From Gnetum montanum (lineage: Eukaryota > Streptophyta > Gnetopsida > Gnetales > Gnetaceae), in NCBI GenBank assembly GCA_015680685.1, contig MNCI01002286.1:120876-184875 (forward strand): a stretch of DNA of 64,000 nt. The letters are read 5' to 3'. The translations under genes were made by a program, and so were the position numbers. Shown in pieces: positions 11,322 through 21,629 of the stretch; positions within the stretch are counted from its first letter, which is position 1; each line of letters opens with the position of its first letter. The notes under the pieces are model-generated. The model was given only the letters and a program-made list of their open reading frames with translations. It searched no databases and had not been told where the DNA came from.

Positions 11322-12118
11322 TGATGAGTGGCGAGGTACCCCTACACTCAACCATACAAATATGAGTGTTACACACGCGATCCGGTTGAACTTCGCAGAC
11401 TAAGTGCCTACACGCCTTATGGGACCCTTAAGGTTAATTGTTCGTTGTCTTCCCAAACTTACTTGTATTTGTCACGGTTGTATGGTTAAGTAAGTCTGAG
11501 CTATGTGAGTTTTATAGTTTTTATGTTTTATTCCCTATGTTAATGAGGTGAAGGGTGAAGAGAATAATTAACTAACTTTAGCTAACTGACTAAGCCTTAA
11601 TTAACCTAGCATCAGCATTCATTCCCACTTACCGTTCACACCCTAAACCAATGCAACCTTGGTTACCAAACGCTAGTCGTTACTAGGATTACCAAGCGTA
11701 ACGCACGTGCTCAAAGCGGTCGTATTGAATGCACTTAACTATGGGAGAAGGGTTGAGAGAGATTTAATTAACTAATAAAGCATTTAACGATGAACAATAA
11801 ATAACAATAAGTAAAGTCCTATTTAGTCTATGCCATGCACTGCAAGGTTTATCCAACAGTTTGTCTTTATTTCCGTACACAAACTTATGTTCAGGTACAA
11901 TATTTGCTCGAATAAAGATTCGTTCACTTTGGAGCTCCTACTGCAGGTACATGGAAATTATTCTATCTCTGGAGGGGAAAAACTACCAAAGTTTCGCTAA
12001 GGATCTAGATCTAGATGGAGAAACAAGGGAGAGCCGCCTCTTATTTATAGACTTGGCGATGCACCACGATATCGCGGCGGACACGATATTATGGCCCATG
12101 CGATATCACGTCCCATCA
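11322..12118 (-). repeat. 3' LTR of B
   Basis: It begins TGATGAGTGGCGAGG and ends TCCCATCA on the plus strand. The block between TATA and the outer end (12055-12118) is built of GATATCGC-type palindromes instead of the GTCGAC type of copies A, C and F. Confidence 0.9.
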
Positions 12119-12130
12119 TATCCCCATGAC
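12119..12130 (-). other. Polypurine tract of B
   Basis: On the minus strand GTCATGGGGATA sits immediately before the 3' LTR, in the position where plus-strand DNA synthesis is primed. Confidence 0.75.
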
Positions 12131-14038
12131 TAAATGAAAACTCATCCTCAAGTTCCTTACAAAATATTGGGAAGGTATGGGATTATTGACTTGAATGGAA
12201 CTAATGGTGAATGGGATGACATGTGAATAAATCATCATTACAGAACAAAACAAAACTGTTGTTCACAACAACAAGAGTGAACACCTTATACATTTGACAT
12301 TAGGCCTTATTTGGCAGCTGAGAGAGAAGAGAGAAGAAGTCTGCTGCTGCCAATGCCAAGATTGTGTCTTTCGTTGTCTATCCGTAAGTGCGCCATCAAT
12401 CTTGCTCCTTGCATAGTTGCTTCAGCACTAATCCATTCCAAGTGTTCCCTCCAGATCCAATCCATTGTTGCATGATTGCCATCTGCACACCCAACATAGT
12501 CTTTATATTAGCAAAGTTAAATGAATCACAATGTAGTTGATACCTTGCTTCGGTGAAAAGGTCCATTAGCTGAGTTGTGGTATGGCTGATGCGGATCTAA
12601 AGATATAATCATGGTGACTACCAAAGGTGTAGGGGTTAGGAAAAAATCGAAAAAATTGGGTCCGGACCCCCATGACTAAGAGCGAACCTCCAGTAGCGAT
12701 AGAATGGAGAAAAGAAAAAAGAACAAGAAAGATGGAGAAAAAGAGACAACTATAACATTGATGAAATGAATGTCAAGATGGAAATGAACAAAATAGAGTG
12801 GATTGAAAAAATGTTAAGGGAAAGAATTTAATGGATGTACCAAATAGGAATGCCAGTGGGTCCTCCCCAAAGCAGGCTCATGCCCTTAATGCCCTAACAA
12901 ACCCATATTCAAAGAGTCTGTGGGCTTTAGGAATGTCATTTGGAACAAGAGGTAAAGTCCTAACCACAGGAATTTACCAAAAAGAAAACAATGCATTCAC
13001 CAAGATATACACTAATGATACAACTAGCAATGAGGTGAACAATGGAGGAAGGATGATGAAAAGAAGATGATGGAATNCATCTTCTTTTCATCATCCTTCC
13101 TCCATTGTTCACCTCATTGCTAGTTGTATCATTAGTGTATATCTTGGTGAATGCATTGTTTTCTTTTTGGTAAATTCTTGTGGTTAGGACTTTACCTCTT
13201 GTTCCAAATGACATTCCTAAAGCCCACAGACTCTTTGAATATGGGTTTGTTAGGGCANCCAAGAATGCCTTCACCCAAGGGCCACCACCATTCTGACGAA
13301 ACAAAGAAGGAGAGAATGGGAAGCAAGGAGGGCCTTAGTTAGAGGGAACATGTTTATTTTAGTTCCATAACTAGTGCTTATAGCCCAAATGATTATTTCG
13401 TCTAAGGGGTGTGCTTTGAATTCTCACTGTTTTTTTTTATGTTTATGCGTGAGAACCACACCATGCAAAGACTTTGTTATTTTTATTTACTCAGCTTCTC
13501 GATAAGTGGGTAACATTGAAACAGTAAGAAAAATCAAGAATAAGACATCCAAGAACCCAAGAGAATGGCCAACACAAATGCATCAAGTTCCCTTGAAGTC
13601 ACACCCTTTTCAATCCTTAAGTCCTTCCTTAGTTTGAGAAATGCCCAGTCACCGATTCATTATAGTTCTTCTTGTTTTGAAGAAGGGAACTGTACAGTTC
13701 CTAGCTAACAGATACCATAGAAATTTGTGGATGAATGGATGAAGTGGACTCATTGCCTATCATATCAAAAGAACCATACCTTAGTATCAACATCATAACT
13801 TAAAGGTAAAAACCGAACATTAGCAATCAATAGGAAAACAGTTCATACCATCATGAAGAACACTTATTAAATGACAAACTTAACAAGATGGATGACACAC
13901 ACACACTCACACAAAGAAATAAAAAATAATAAACAATGTTGTAAAACAAAAATAAGAAAAGTTAAAGAAATTTGTAAGATAAAAATGTGTAAAACAAAAA
14001 GTTAAAAGAACTGAGGGCCTCAAAGAATTAGCATAGGT
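12131..14038 (-). other. 3' noncoding region of B
   Basis: About 1.9 kb lies between the end of the coding remnant and the 3' LTR. It has blocks shared with D (19473-21610) and with the C spacer (35004-36470), including the unit AAGGGGTGTGCTTTGAATTCTCA at 13403-13425 and T-rich TTTTGTTTTACA repeats near 13930-14020 (minus sense). I see no extra ORF; that part is missing relative to C, F and G. An inverted assembly artefact lies at 13078-13257. Confidence 0.65.
12890..13257. other. Inverted duplicate around a single N (likely assembly artefact)
   Basis: The 180 bases at 13078-13257, bounded by N at 13077 and 13258, are the reverse complement of 12890-13069 with one mismatch that I could see. 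This looks like a small contig that overlaps its neighbour fully and was placed in the wrong orientation, not a biological hairpin. Protein-like frames on both strands here are therefore the same sequence read twice. Confidence 0.85.
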
Positions 14039-14055
14039 GGCCATCTCCCCCATGA
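14039..14055 (-). other. Internal polypurine-like tract of B
   Basis: On the minus strand GTCATGGGGGAGATGGCC follows the last integrase-side remnant (CSLFWISPFQFS). It resembles the true 3' polypurine tract (GTCATGGGGGTA) and recurs in D (21611-21626) and C (34985-35003). Confidence 0.6.
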
Positions 14056-14267
14056 CTGAATTGAAAGGGAGAGATCCAAAATAATGAGCATTTGTTTGAA
14101 TTTCTTAGAAGTGTCCAACTTCTCCCAATTGATGTTCTTAGATTAAGAGGTGGAAGTCGGCGACGCTCATATTCCAATGTATCTATGCCTTCATTGTGGG
14201 TGTGAGTTGTTCCCCCAGTTTGTTCCATGCATGTTGGTGGGCTACTCTCTTGATTATCTATTAACCA

Positions 14268-15263
14268 CTAGGTGTTCTCTTGTTGTGTGGTTGCTACATA
14301 TAGGTACCTTTGTATATGAGTTCCTTGGGCACACCAGTTGCATGTAGGAGATGTTGAGCATTCCTCCATGTCCTCATCCTCTAAGTCACTGTATGTGATG
14401 CATAGAACTTTCTTCTTCTTGATCTTTCCATAAATATTTTCCTTAGATATTTCCAAGGAAAGATTGCGGATCCCTAGGCATGCGTTGATGGTGCTAGGCC
14501 ATGCCCTCCCCATTATAATTGGGAAGTCCCCTTTGTTACTGTTGACTTCTATCACCAGGAAATTAGCTGGGTATGACCAACCACACACAGTGGTAACTAT
14601 GTCCTCCACCAATCCCAAGGAAATGGTGATAGACTGGTCAACTAGCTCTAGTTGAATATTGCTCTTCTTAGGTTGGGGTAGGTTCCAGGCTTGATACATT
14701 TCTTGTAAGATTAAGTTGACTCTGGAACCTGAGTCAAGAAGAGCCTTATGTGGTTCGTTCCTGGCAACTTGGAGGTATATTAAGGGACTTCCAGGGTTAG
14801 ATAGTTTATTGGGAAGGTGGCCCACCTTGATCCAGTTGGTAACGGTATGTGTTAACATAACGGTATGCGTTAAGCCCTCCTGTTGGTTTGAAGGGAGCTT
14901 TGAAGCCTTGTATGTTAGAGGAGTGTGCATAGACTCAACCACTTGTGGTTGTGAGAGCTTGTTTGGGATTTTGGTTTTGAAGAAAGGTCTTCTCTTCTTA
15001 CGGTTGTTACAACCAGTAGTAGGTTGAAGGTTTACAACTCTCATAGCATTACGTTGTTGTGGTTGAGTTGGGAGTTCCCCTTGCATTGTTGGAGTGGGTG
15101 GTAGTCGAATTATCGGCGTATGAGTGGTAGATGGATTCAGATGATGGTATGCGTGTGGTGTATCTTCCATGGGAGAAGGAATCCTAAAATACTCTTGAAC
15201 TTGGTAGTGATGTTGTGGGGCTGCGTGACCCATAGAGTCACTTGGAGAAATCGGCTGCTGCAC
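14268..15263 (-). CDS. Protease with Pro-rich Gag tail, open reading frame in element B
   Basis: This is a 331-codon open frame, the longest uninterrupted one in the window. Residues 1-110 are a Pro/Gln/His-rich tail of Gag (PTPTMQGELPTQPQQRNAMR). Residues 140-290 are the aspartic protease: ALLDSGSRVNLI has the intact catalytic Asp-Ser-Gly at 177-179, then IQLELVDQSITISLGLVED, VCGWSYPANFLVI and FPIIMGRAW at 247-255. A, C and D all have a damaged active site, so B is the only copy with a plausible one. It is in line with the gag part upstream (15264-17381), which has stops. After residue 300 the frame crosses the deletion that removed RT to integrase. Confidence 0.8.
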   Translation of the reverse strand: MQQPISPSDSMGHAAPQHHYQVQEYFRIPSPMEDTPHAYHHLNPSTTHTPIIRLPPTPTMQGELPTQPQQRNAMRVVNLQPTTGCNNRKKRRPFFKTKIPNKLSQPQVVESMHTPLTYKASKLPSNQQEGLTHTVMLTHTVTNWIKVGHLPNKLSNPGSPLIYLQVARNEPHKALLDSGSRVNLILQEMYQAWNLPQPKKSNIQLELVDQSITISLGLVEDIVTTVCGWSYPANFLVIEVNSNKGDFPIIMGRAWPSTINACLGIRNLSLEISKENIYGKIKKKKVLCITYSDLEDEDMEECSTSPTCNWCAQGTHIQRYLYVATTQQENT

Positions 15264-17381
15264 GTAGTAGCCATACGGGTCTAGTTGTCAGTAAGGGTAT
15301 TGTTGTCTAGGCAGTGGCATCCCCCATGATAATGGGTGTTGCCACTACTAATGTTGCCCGATAGGCTATGGTAGAGTTGCACTTGGATAATATGTTAACG
15401 GTTGGTGGAACTACCTTGGATTACCTTGGGGATAAGGTAACCTTCGGGGTGCTTGCCGTCTGTTAAGTCTTAGGTTGAGCGCATACACCCCGGACTCTTG
15501 TAGATGTGAGATTATTGGACAACATTCCTTAGGATGGTCATATTGGCAGATCTCACATCCACCGTCATTGTCTATGTCAGAATCCACAACCTCATCGGAG
15601 ATAGTCATTTTTCCCTTACCCTTGTCATGTGCATGGCCTAAATTTCTTCACTTTTTCTTATCATGGTAACTACTTCATTCCTCCTTAGACTCCTCTACGA
15701 TTTTTAGGATAGTTTCAATTTTACTATCTAAGGAGCTCCATATTTCATCTACCTTAGCCGACACTTCTGTTGTTAGCTTTTGAAGTAGCAAGGTTTTTCT
15801 ATTCACCAACTCTTCGAGTGGGGACTCATCCTCCTCATCGCAAAATCTCACTTCCTTCTATTGGAGGGAAGGATCGCAGTTATATTCTTCTGCGCTTTCT
15901 CTTTTCCGTAGCTCCCCTTCTTCTTTGGCTACTTGCTCCAACAATCAATGAATTTCATGGGATTTAAGCTCAAATAATCTCCCTTGGGCATAAGTCCCAA
16001 GGGTTCTCCTAGTCTCATGTCTTAGCCCATCTACGAGGTGGTGTAGTTGATCCTGTTGTGCGTAACCATGGCTCGGGCAACGATGTAGCAATGCATAGTA
16101 TTAGGCCATGGCAGCATCCAAGGGTTCATGAGTACCCTGCTTCCATCCTTGGATCTGCTTACCCAAGTTAGAAACTTTGGAGTACATTTGGTATTTATTG
16201 TTAAACAACTCTAACATCGTACTCTACCTCCTAATGGTTTTCGGCTCTAAGGACCAGTACCAACTCTCTGCTTCTTTTATGAGTGTCCTAGGAAACAACT
16301 TTAATTTCTGCCACTCATTCTCAATATTTTGCAAGGTGCAGACATTGTGGAATGCCTGTAAATGATTTTACGAATCAACATTATATCCCCCTTCGAAGCG
16401 TGAGATATTATTCATATCTAATCTTTTGATCCGACTATCTTTCTGGTGCCTTGTAGGTATTCTAACTGCCTCTGGAATATCTAACATACTTCAGGTGGCA
16501 AGTAGGGATTCTTCATGATCATCTCTCTCATGACATCTATGATGCCTACGTTGTTCCCTACTTTCCTTGCATTCATGCCTTGACTCTCTAGAATGCCCTC
16601 GTCCTTACTCTTGACTCTGTCATCGAGGTCTCTCATTTTGCGTACCCGTATCCTCACTGTTGTGCCCTTTATGACTGTGTCTTGATGTGGAAGGAGAGGG
16701 TGAATGATGTGATGAAGGGGAACCATCACCATGACGATGCTTCTTACCTTCTCTTCGGTGGCTACGGCCCTGATCATGATGACGATCAGAATGCCTGTCC
16801 TTGTCATGTTTTGTTCCCTCAGTGAACATTTGGTGTTTGTGGGAATTAGAACCAGGGTTGTGTATCGTGGAGTGTAGGTTCTAATATCCCACCTCCTCAC
16901 CATCGTTAGGAGGGGGAACATCATCTTGTGGAGAACCTATTGAGATAGGTTCATCACCCCTAATTTCTCTTATGACGGGCGAAGCATTACGGGGGCCTTT
17001 GCCCTTCAACGAGGTGTGGCGACTCTCCTGGCGCAAGTCCCATTGACGTTACACTTCTGTGGGATGGTAGTTCCTTTTGTTATAATCTTCTGCAATGTAT
17101 TCACCATAGAGCTGCGTCATGTCTATCTATGCCAGAGCACAAAGGAGCATGTTAGGGACTGCTCAATCTGGGGGTAACACTATGTTACCTTGCAAGTCAC
17201 GCCAACACAGTTGTTCGTCTTGATGGAGGATAAAGGTTAAATTAGGTATATGCTCATCGGGATGAATATATACCATACTAAATTCTCGAGGAACTGGTAG
17301 ATTTTGGTTATGTATGTTAGATTGTCGATGGTCTCTTGTGTGATCCCTATGTGGTGAAGTTCTTTTATGAGAAGAAGACAT
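15264..17381 (-). pseudogene. gag of element B
   Basis: It starts at MSSSHKRTSPHRDHTRDHRQ (17381). It runs with few breaks through FSMVYIHPDEHIPNLTFILHQDE, a His/Arg/Ser-rich low-complexity segment (16620-16829, possibly RNA-binding), the capsid-like core near 16180-16480 (FEGGYNVD, LQAFHNVCTLQNI, LKLFPRTLIKEAESWYWSLEP, as in Retrotrans_gag proteins) and a zinc-knuckle variant CEICQYDHPKECC near 15520-15560. About ten in-frame stops remain, mostly at CAG- or CAA-like positions. This is the best preserved gag here and defines the family pattern. Confidence 0.87.
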
Positions 17382-17714
17382 TGTTATTTTATTCAGTGTG
17401 CTGATTAACCGTTATATATAATTTTTTCTTTAATTAACCCTAAGGATTCACTTAAGCTCCTAACGATGTGGATAATTTCCTATGTTCTACTTAGCACNTG
17501 AATCCTTAGGGTTAATTAAACAAAAAATTATATATAACGGTTAATCAGCACACTGAATAAAATAACAATGTCTTCTTCTCATAAAAGAACTTCACCACAT
17601 AGGGATCACACAAGAGACCATCGACAATCTAACATACATAACCAAAATCTGCCAGTTCCTCGAGAATTTAGTATGGTATATATTCATCCCGATGAGCATA
17701 TACCTAATTTAACC
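17235..17714. other. Inverted duplicate around a single N (likely assembly artefact)
   Basis: The 216 bases at 17499-17714, bounded by N at 17498 and 17715, are the reverse complement of 17235-17450 with two or three differences. They show the gag N-terminus on the plus strand only because the block is flipped. The real 5' leader, primer site and first ~195 bases (plus-strand left side) of the B 5' LTR should be here and are absent. Confidence 0.85.
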
Positions 17715-17715
17715 N

Positions 17716-18356
17716 GTTTTTATGTTTTATTTCCTATGCTAATGAGGTGAAGGGTGAAGAGAATAATTAACTAACTTTAGCTAACTGACTAAGCCTTAAT
17801 TAACCTAGCATCATCATTTGTTCCCACTTGTCGTTCATACCCTGAACCAATGCAACCTTCTGGGATTACCAAATGTTAGTCATTACTGGGATTACCAAGC
17901 ATAATGCACGTGCTCGAAGTGGTCGTACTGAATGCACTTAACTATGGGAGAAGGGTTGAGAGATATTTAATTAACTAATAAAGCATTTAAATTATAAATA
18001 ATAAATAATAGTAATTAAAGTCCTAATTAGCTTAGTCCATGCACTATAAGGTTTATCCAACAGTTCATCTTTATTTCCATACACAAACTTGTCTTTAGGT
18101 ATAATATTTGCTCGAATAAAGATCCGTTCACTTTGGAGCTCCTATTGCGGGTACATGGAAATTATTCTATCTCTGGAGGAAAAAAATTACCAGAGTTTTG
18201 CTAAGGGTCTAGATTTAGATGGAGAAACAAGGGAGAGCCGCCTCTTGTTTATAGACTTGATGGCACACTGCAATATTGTGTACGCGATATCGTAGGGGAA
18301 GACGTGATATCGCGAGGGATGTGAAATCACGGCCCATGCGATATCGCGTCCCATCA
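17716..18356 (-). repeat. 5' LTR of B (left part missing)
   Basis: It matches the B 3' LTR from its position 11517 on (GTTTTTATGTTTTATT) and ends TCCCATCA. The palindrome block 18270-18356 has four GATATCGC/GATATCGT-like elements. The missing part begins at the N at 17715. Confidence 0.88.
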
Positions 18357-18361
18357 CATAC
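18357..18361 (+). repeat. Target site duplication of B, right copy (CATAC)
   Basis: It is identical to 11317-11321. Confidence 0.9.
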
Positions 18362-18527
18362 CTTTGCATTTCATGTGTAATTGGGAAGATAATAACTGCA
18401 ACAATTAGTTTTACTTCCTAGAGACTAGTGTACTTAGAAGGTTATAACTCCAAAGAATTCGACTGAGTCATGTGTGAACAATTAGTGATTCATATGGTTG
18501 GACATGGGATCTACTCACCACTCATCA
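18362..18527 (+). repeat. 5' LTR of C, second part
   Basis: It continues the LTR interrupted at 11321 and ends CACTCATCA. Together the parts give 869 bp against 858 bp for the 3' LTR. Confidence 0.9.
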
Positions 18528-18528
18528 T

Positions 18529-18546
18529 TAGTGCCATTGTTGGGGA
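18529..18546 (+). other. Primer binding site of C (tRNA-Asp type)
   Basis: TAGTGCCATTGTTGGGGA follows the 5' LTR by one base and matches 13 of 18 bases of TGGCGCCGTTGCCGGGGA, the complement of the tRNA-Asp 3' end. Confidence 0.75.
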
Positions 18547-18620
18547 TTTTTAGTTTGATACGTGTGCTATGTAGGACTTAGTGAATATTATTTAAGATCA
18601 TTAAAATAAACCCTAAGATC

Positions 18621-18625
18621 ACAAT
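18621..18625 (+). repeat. Target site duplication of D, left copy (ACAAT)
   Basis: It is repeated exactly at 28827-28831, right after the other LTR of D. Confidence 0.9.
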
Positions 18626-19472
18626 TGATGAGTGACAAGATACCCCTACATACAACCATATGAAGCACTAAGGTGTTACGCATGATCTAATTGAATTCTG
18701 TGGACCTATGGTTATCTAATGCACTATCTCTTCTAGTAAGTGAAATGGGTGTTGAGAATGTTCTTTGTCTTTCCAACTACACTTGTTAAGTTCAAGGGTA
18801 TGGTTTAAGTGTAATTGAGGTATATGATTTTTCTTATTTTATATTTTATGAGTTTGATTGCCTATCACAAGAATGAAACGTAAAGTAATTGAAGATCTAA
18901 TTCATTTATTGCCTAGCTAACCTAACACAAGTAACTACCCCACTTTCCTAAACACATATAGCACTATTGGGCTACCAAACATTAAGCGTTGTTGGGTTAC
19001 CAAGTACTATATGAATGCTCAAAGTGGTCGTGCTTGTGTTCATTAATTGCTGAAAATAAATCACTTAAATTCAAATGCATTAAAGTAAAGAGTAGAAAAG
19101 TAAAATGCATTAAAGAAAATATTAATCTGTTCTCAATGCTACAAGGATTGTCAAAAAAGTTCATTTTATTCCTATCACACTACTACAGTCAGGTACATTA
19201 GTGCTCAAACAAAGAATTGTACACACTTAGACTCTTTCTGCTAGCACTTAGAAAATATTTTTAACTCTAAAAGAAAGAAACAGAAAAAGCTTCACTACTC
19301 TAACTAGAAAAATGACCAAAAACTATTTGTGAAAACTAGAGCCCAGGCATGGTATTTATAAACTTGGAATATATACCTTGACATCACATATGCAATGTCG
19401 CAGCTGGACCTCAACGTCATGTATGCAACATTGCATACCTAACATCAGAGTAGACATAAATGCAATTCATCA
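18626..19472 (-). repeat. 3' LTR of D
   Basis: It begins TGATGAGTGACAAGATACC and ends CAATTCATCA. The promoter-side block (19375-19445) is of a third type, with GACATCA/AACGTCA and TGCAACATTGCA-like palindromes. The adjacent polypurine tract is weak (minus strand GTCAGTAAGGTA). Confidence 0.9.
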
Positions 19473-21610
19473 TACCTTACTGACTGAATGAAAACTTGTC
19501 CTCGAGTGTAGAAGAAGAGGAACAAGTTCTCTACAAATCATATTGGGTAGGTATGAGATTATTGATTGACATTACAAATTGACTTAGATGGAATAGACAA
19601 ATTTTGAGTGCCTAAGTGTATGAAATTACAATATTTTTACAACATTAGGTGTTCATGACAAAAGAAGTGAACACCCTGGAGAACATTGACATCTAACACC
19701 TCTTAGTAGTAGAAGAATGAGAGAGAGAGAAGAGATGCAATGATCATGAACGTTCCTCGTTATGTGGTACTGCCACATCATCCTTTGTGAAGATAGTCCC
19801 ACTTCTAGTCCACGCTTCCCACTACAATGATAACAAAATCATGAATTAGTATACAATGTGTAACACATGGTGGTTAAATGCCTTGTCTTGTCAATGGTTA
19901 CACTTGGCTAAGTTGTGATTGTGGTAGATTGGTTTCTTTAGTACTATTAGTAGGAAGGCTAACAAATAAGGTAAATTAGATAAGTGATTCATTAAATTTG
20001 GAAAAAGCTCAACACAAGGAAATATTTGAAGAGGGTATAAGAGTTCTTAATAATAAAAAGAAGAATTCACTAAAAACTATTGTGAAGATGTGCACAATTG
20101 GATGTCATTGATGGGATAAACAAAAAGAATTTGATTGCAAGAGTGTCTAAGGGTAAAGAACTTAACTAACCCAACCAAAATATATGTAAGTAAGTCATCC
20201 CCAAAGCAATCACAATCCTTTTATGCCCTTGCATAACTTCAAACCAAAGAGTCCATGGGCTTCGTAGATGATTAATGGTTACAGAAGGTTAAGTACATAA
20301 ACCCAAGAGAAACTAACTAAGAATTCCAACACATCAAACTAGGACATCAAACCAAAACATGAAATTGGTAGTGAGATGAGACATGGAAAGCATAGATGGA
20401 TGAGAGAGAGAGAGGGGAATGGAGTTCCTAATTATGGTCATATGAAGTCCCTTGTGGATTTTGTGGTTATATGACTTGATAGGATTCATCCTTAGTCTAG
20501 ACCAAAACCAACCAAGTTCAGTGACTTCACATCAACATTTTAAGACCAATCCATCCCCTAAGACATAAGAGTGCTCCCATAGAACAACCACCATAGCTTA
20601 TTAGAGAAGAAGTAGGAAGTGAGGAAGGGCCTTAGGTAGAAGAGACTAGTCCCATAACCAGTGCTTGTACCCTATTTATTCTGTCTAAAGGGCGTGCTTT
20701 GAATTCTCATCATTTTTTTGAAATGGAAACCACACCATGNCCCTATTTATTCTGTCTAAAGGGTGTGCTTTGAATTCTCATCATTTTTTTGAAATGGAAA
20801 CCACACCATGTAAAGACACATACATTTATTTTGTCCAAGGGTTTTGCTTTGAATCCTCATCATTTTTTTGATGAGAACCACACCATGCGAGGACGTATGA
20901 ATTTATTTTGTCCAAGGGGTGTGCTTTGAATTCTCATAATTTTTTTGATGAGAACTAGACCATGCAAGAACCTATTCAATTTCCTTTATTGATTGGCACA
21001 GAACAATAAGAAATTCATGAAAACACACATGCACCCAGGCAAACAAAAAAGTACAAAGAATCCCAAATCCCCTTGAAGCCACAACCTGTTCAAACCTTTG
21101 AATCCTTCCCAATTCTAGAAACTACCAAAGTCACAAATTTATTAAAGTTTTATTAATGAAAAAGGAACTGCACATTTCCAAAACAAGGAAAATCATAGAG
21201 TTTGTGGATGGGTGGATGCTGTGGACTCACTACCTGTTACATGAAAAGAAACCATAGACTAATTATCAAGAATAAAATTCAAACCCAAAAACTAGACACC
21301 AACAATCAAATAACAAAAATAGTACATACCACCATCAAGTAACGCATTACTAATGTACTTGGCACTTATTAACAAAAAGTTAGAAAACCACATCAAATAA
21401 AAGAAAATATAAAAAGAAAGTGTAAAATATTCAAGAAATAGCAAATGTACTAATGATGGTATAAAGTAAAAATTAGAAAAGATTAATAACATGAAAACAA
21501 AAAGATGTAGAATAAAGAATGTGTAAAACAAAAAGTTGTAAAACAAAAAAGGTGTAAAACAAAAACAAGTTTTAAAAACTGAGGAGCTACTTTGTATGGT
21601 TAGCATGAGT
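19473..21610 (-). other. 3' noncoding region of D
   Basis: The 2.1 kb between integrase and the 3' LTR has no recognisable protein. It is collinear in blocks with B (12131-14038) and with the C spacer downstream of integrase. It contains the tandem hairpin repeats listed separately and TTTTTGTTTTACA-type T-rich repeats (minus sense) at 21515-21570. Confidence 0.6.
20670..20963 (-). repeat. Tandem hairpin repeat, four units
   Basis: Units at 20670-20739, 20741-20810, about 20822-20887 and about 20892-20963 share TTTGAATTCTCATCATTTTT and ACCACACCATG. Units 3 and 4 carry an inverted repeat (CTCATCA, T-run, TGATGAG) able to fold as a stem of 7-9 bp. Units 1 and 2 are separated by the N at 20740 and nearly identical, so one of them may be an assembly duplicate. 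B and C have one unit each. Confidence 0.75.
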
Positions 21611-21626
21611 GGCCATCTCCCCCACA
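21611..21626 (-). other. Internal polypurine-like tract of D
   Basis: Minus strand GTGGGGGAGATGGCC lies just after the integrase end (FWISSFQLS), in the same position as in B and C. Confidence 0.6.
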
Positions 21627-21629
21627 ACT

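Larger units (their letters stand above)
11322..18356 (-). mobile_element. Internally deleted Ty3/gypsy element B (gag-protease only)
   Basis: This minus-strand element is inserted in the 5' LTR of C with a CATAC duplication. It has a 3' LTR (11322-12118), polypurine tract, 3' noncoding region, protease, gag and a 5' LTR of which the right part is present (17716-18356). RT, RNase H and integrase are absent: protease is joined directly to the sequence that follows integrase in D and C. Primer site and part of the 5' LTR are missing at the single-N join at 17715, probably an assembly fault. It would have needed enzymes from a full copy to move. Confidence 0.88.

Noticed and set aside
13078-13257. 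Large hairpin or MITE
   Set aside because: Perfect arms end exactly at single Ns, which fits an assembly artefact better than a mobile element.
12831-13342. Matching protein-like frames on both strands
   Set aside because: The same sequence seen twice because of the flipped contig bounded by N; no domain found.
21292-21627. Hydrophobic 111-codon frame, Phe/Leu-rich, looked like a membrane protein
   Set aside because: Low-complexity T-rich 3' noncoding region of D, not conserved as a frame in B or C.
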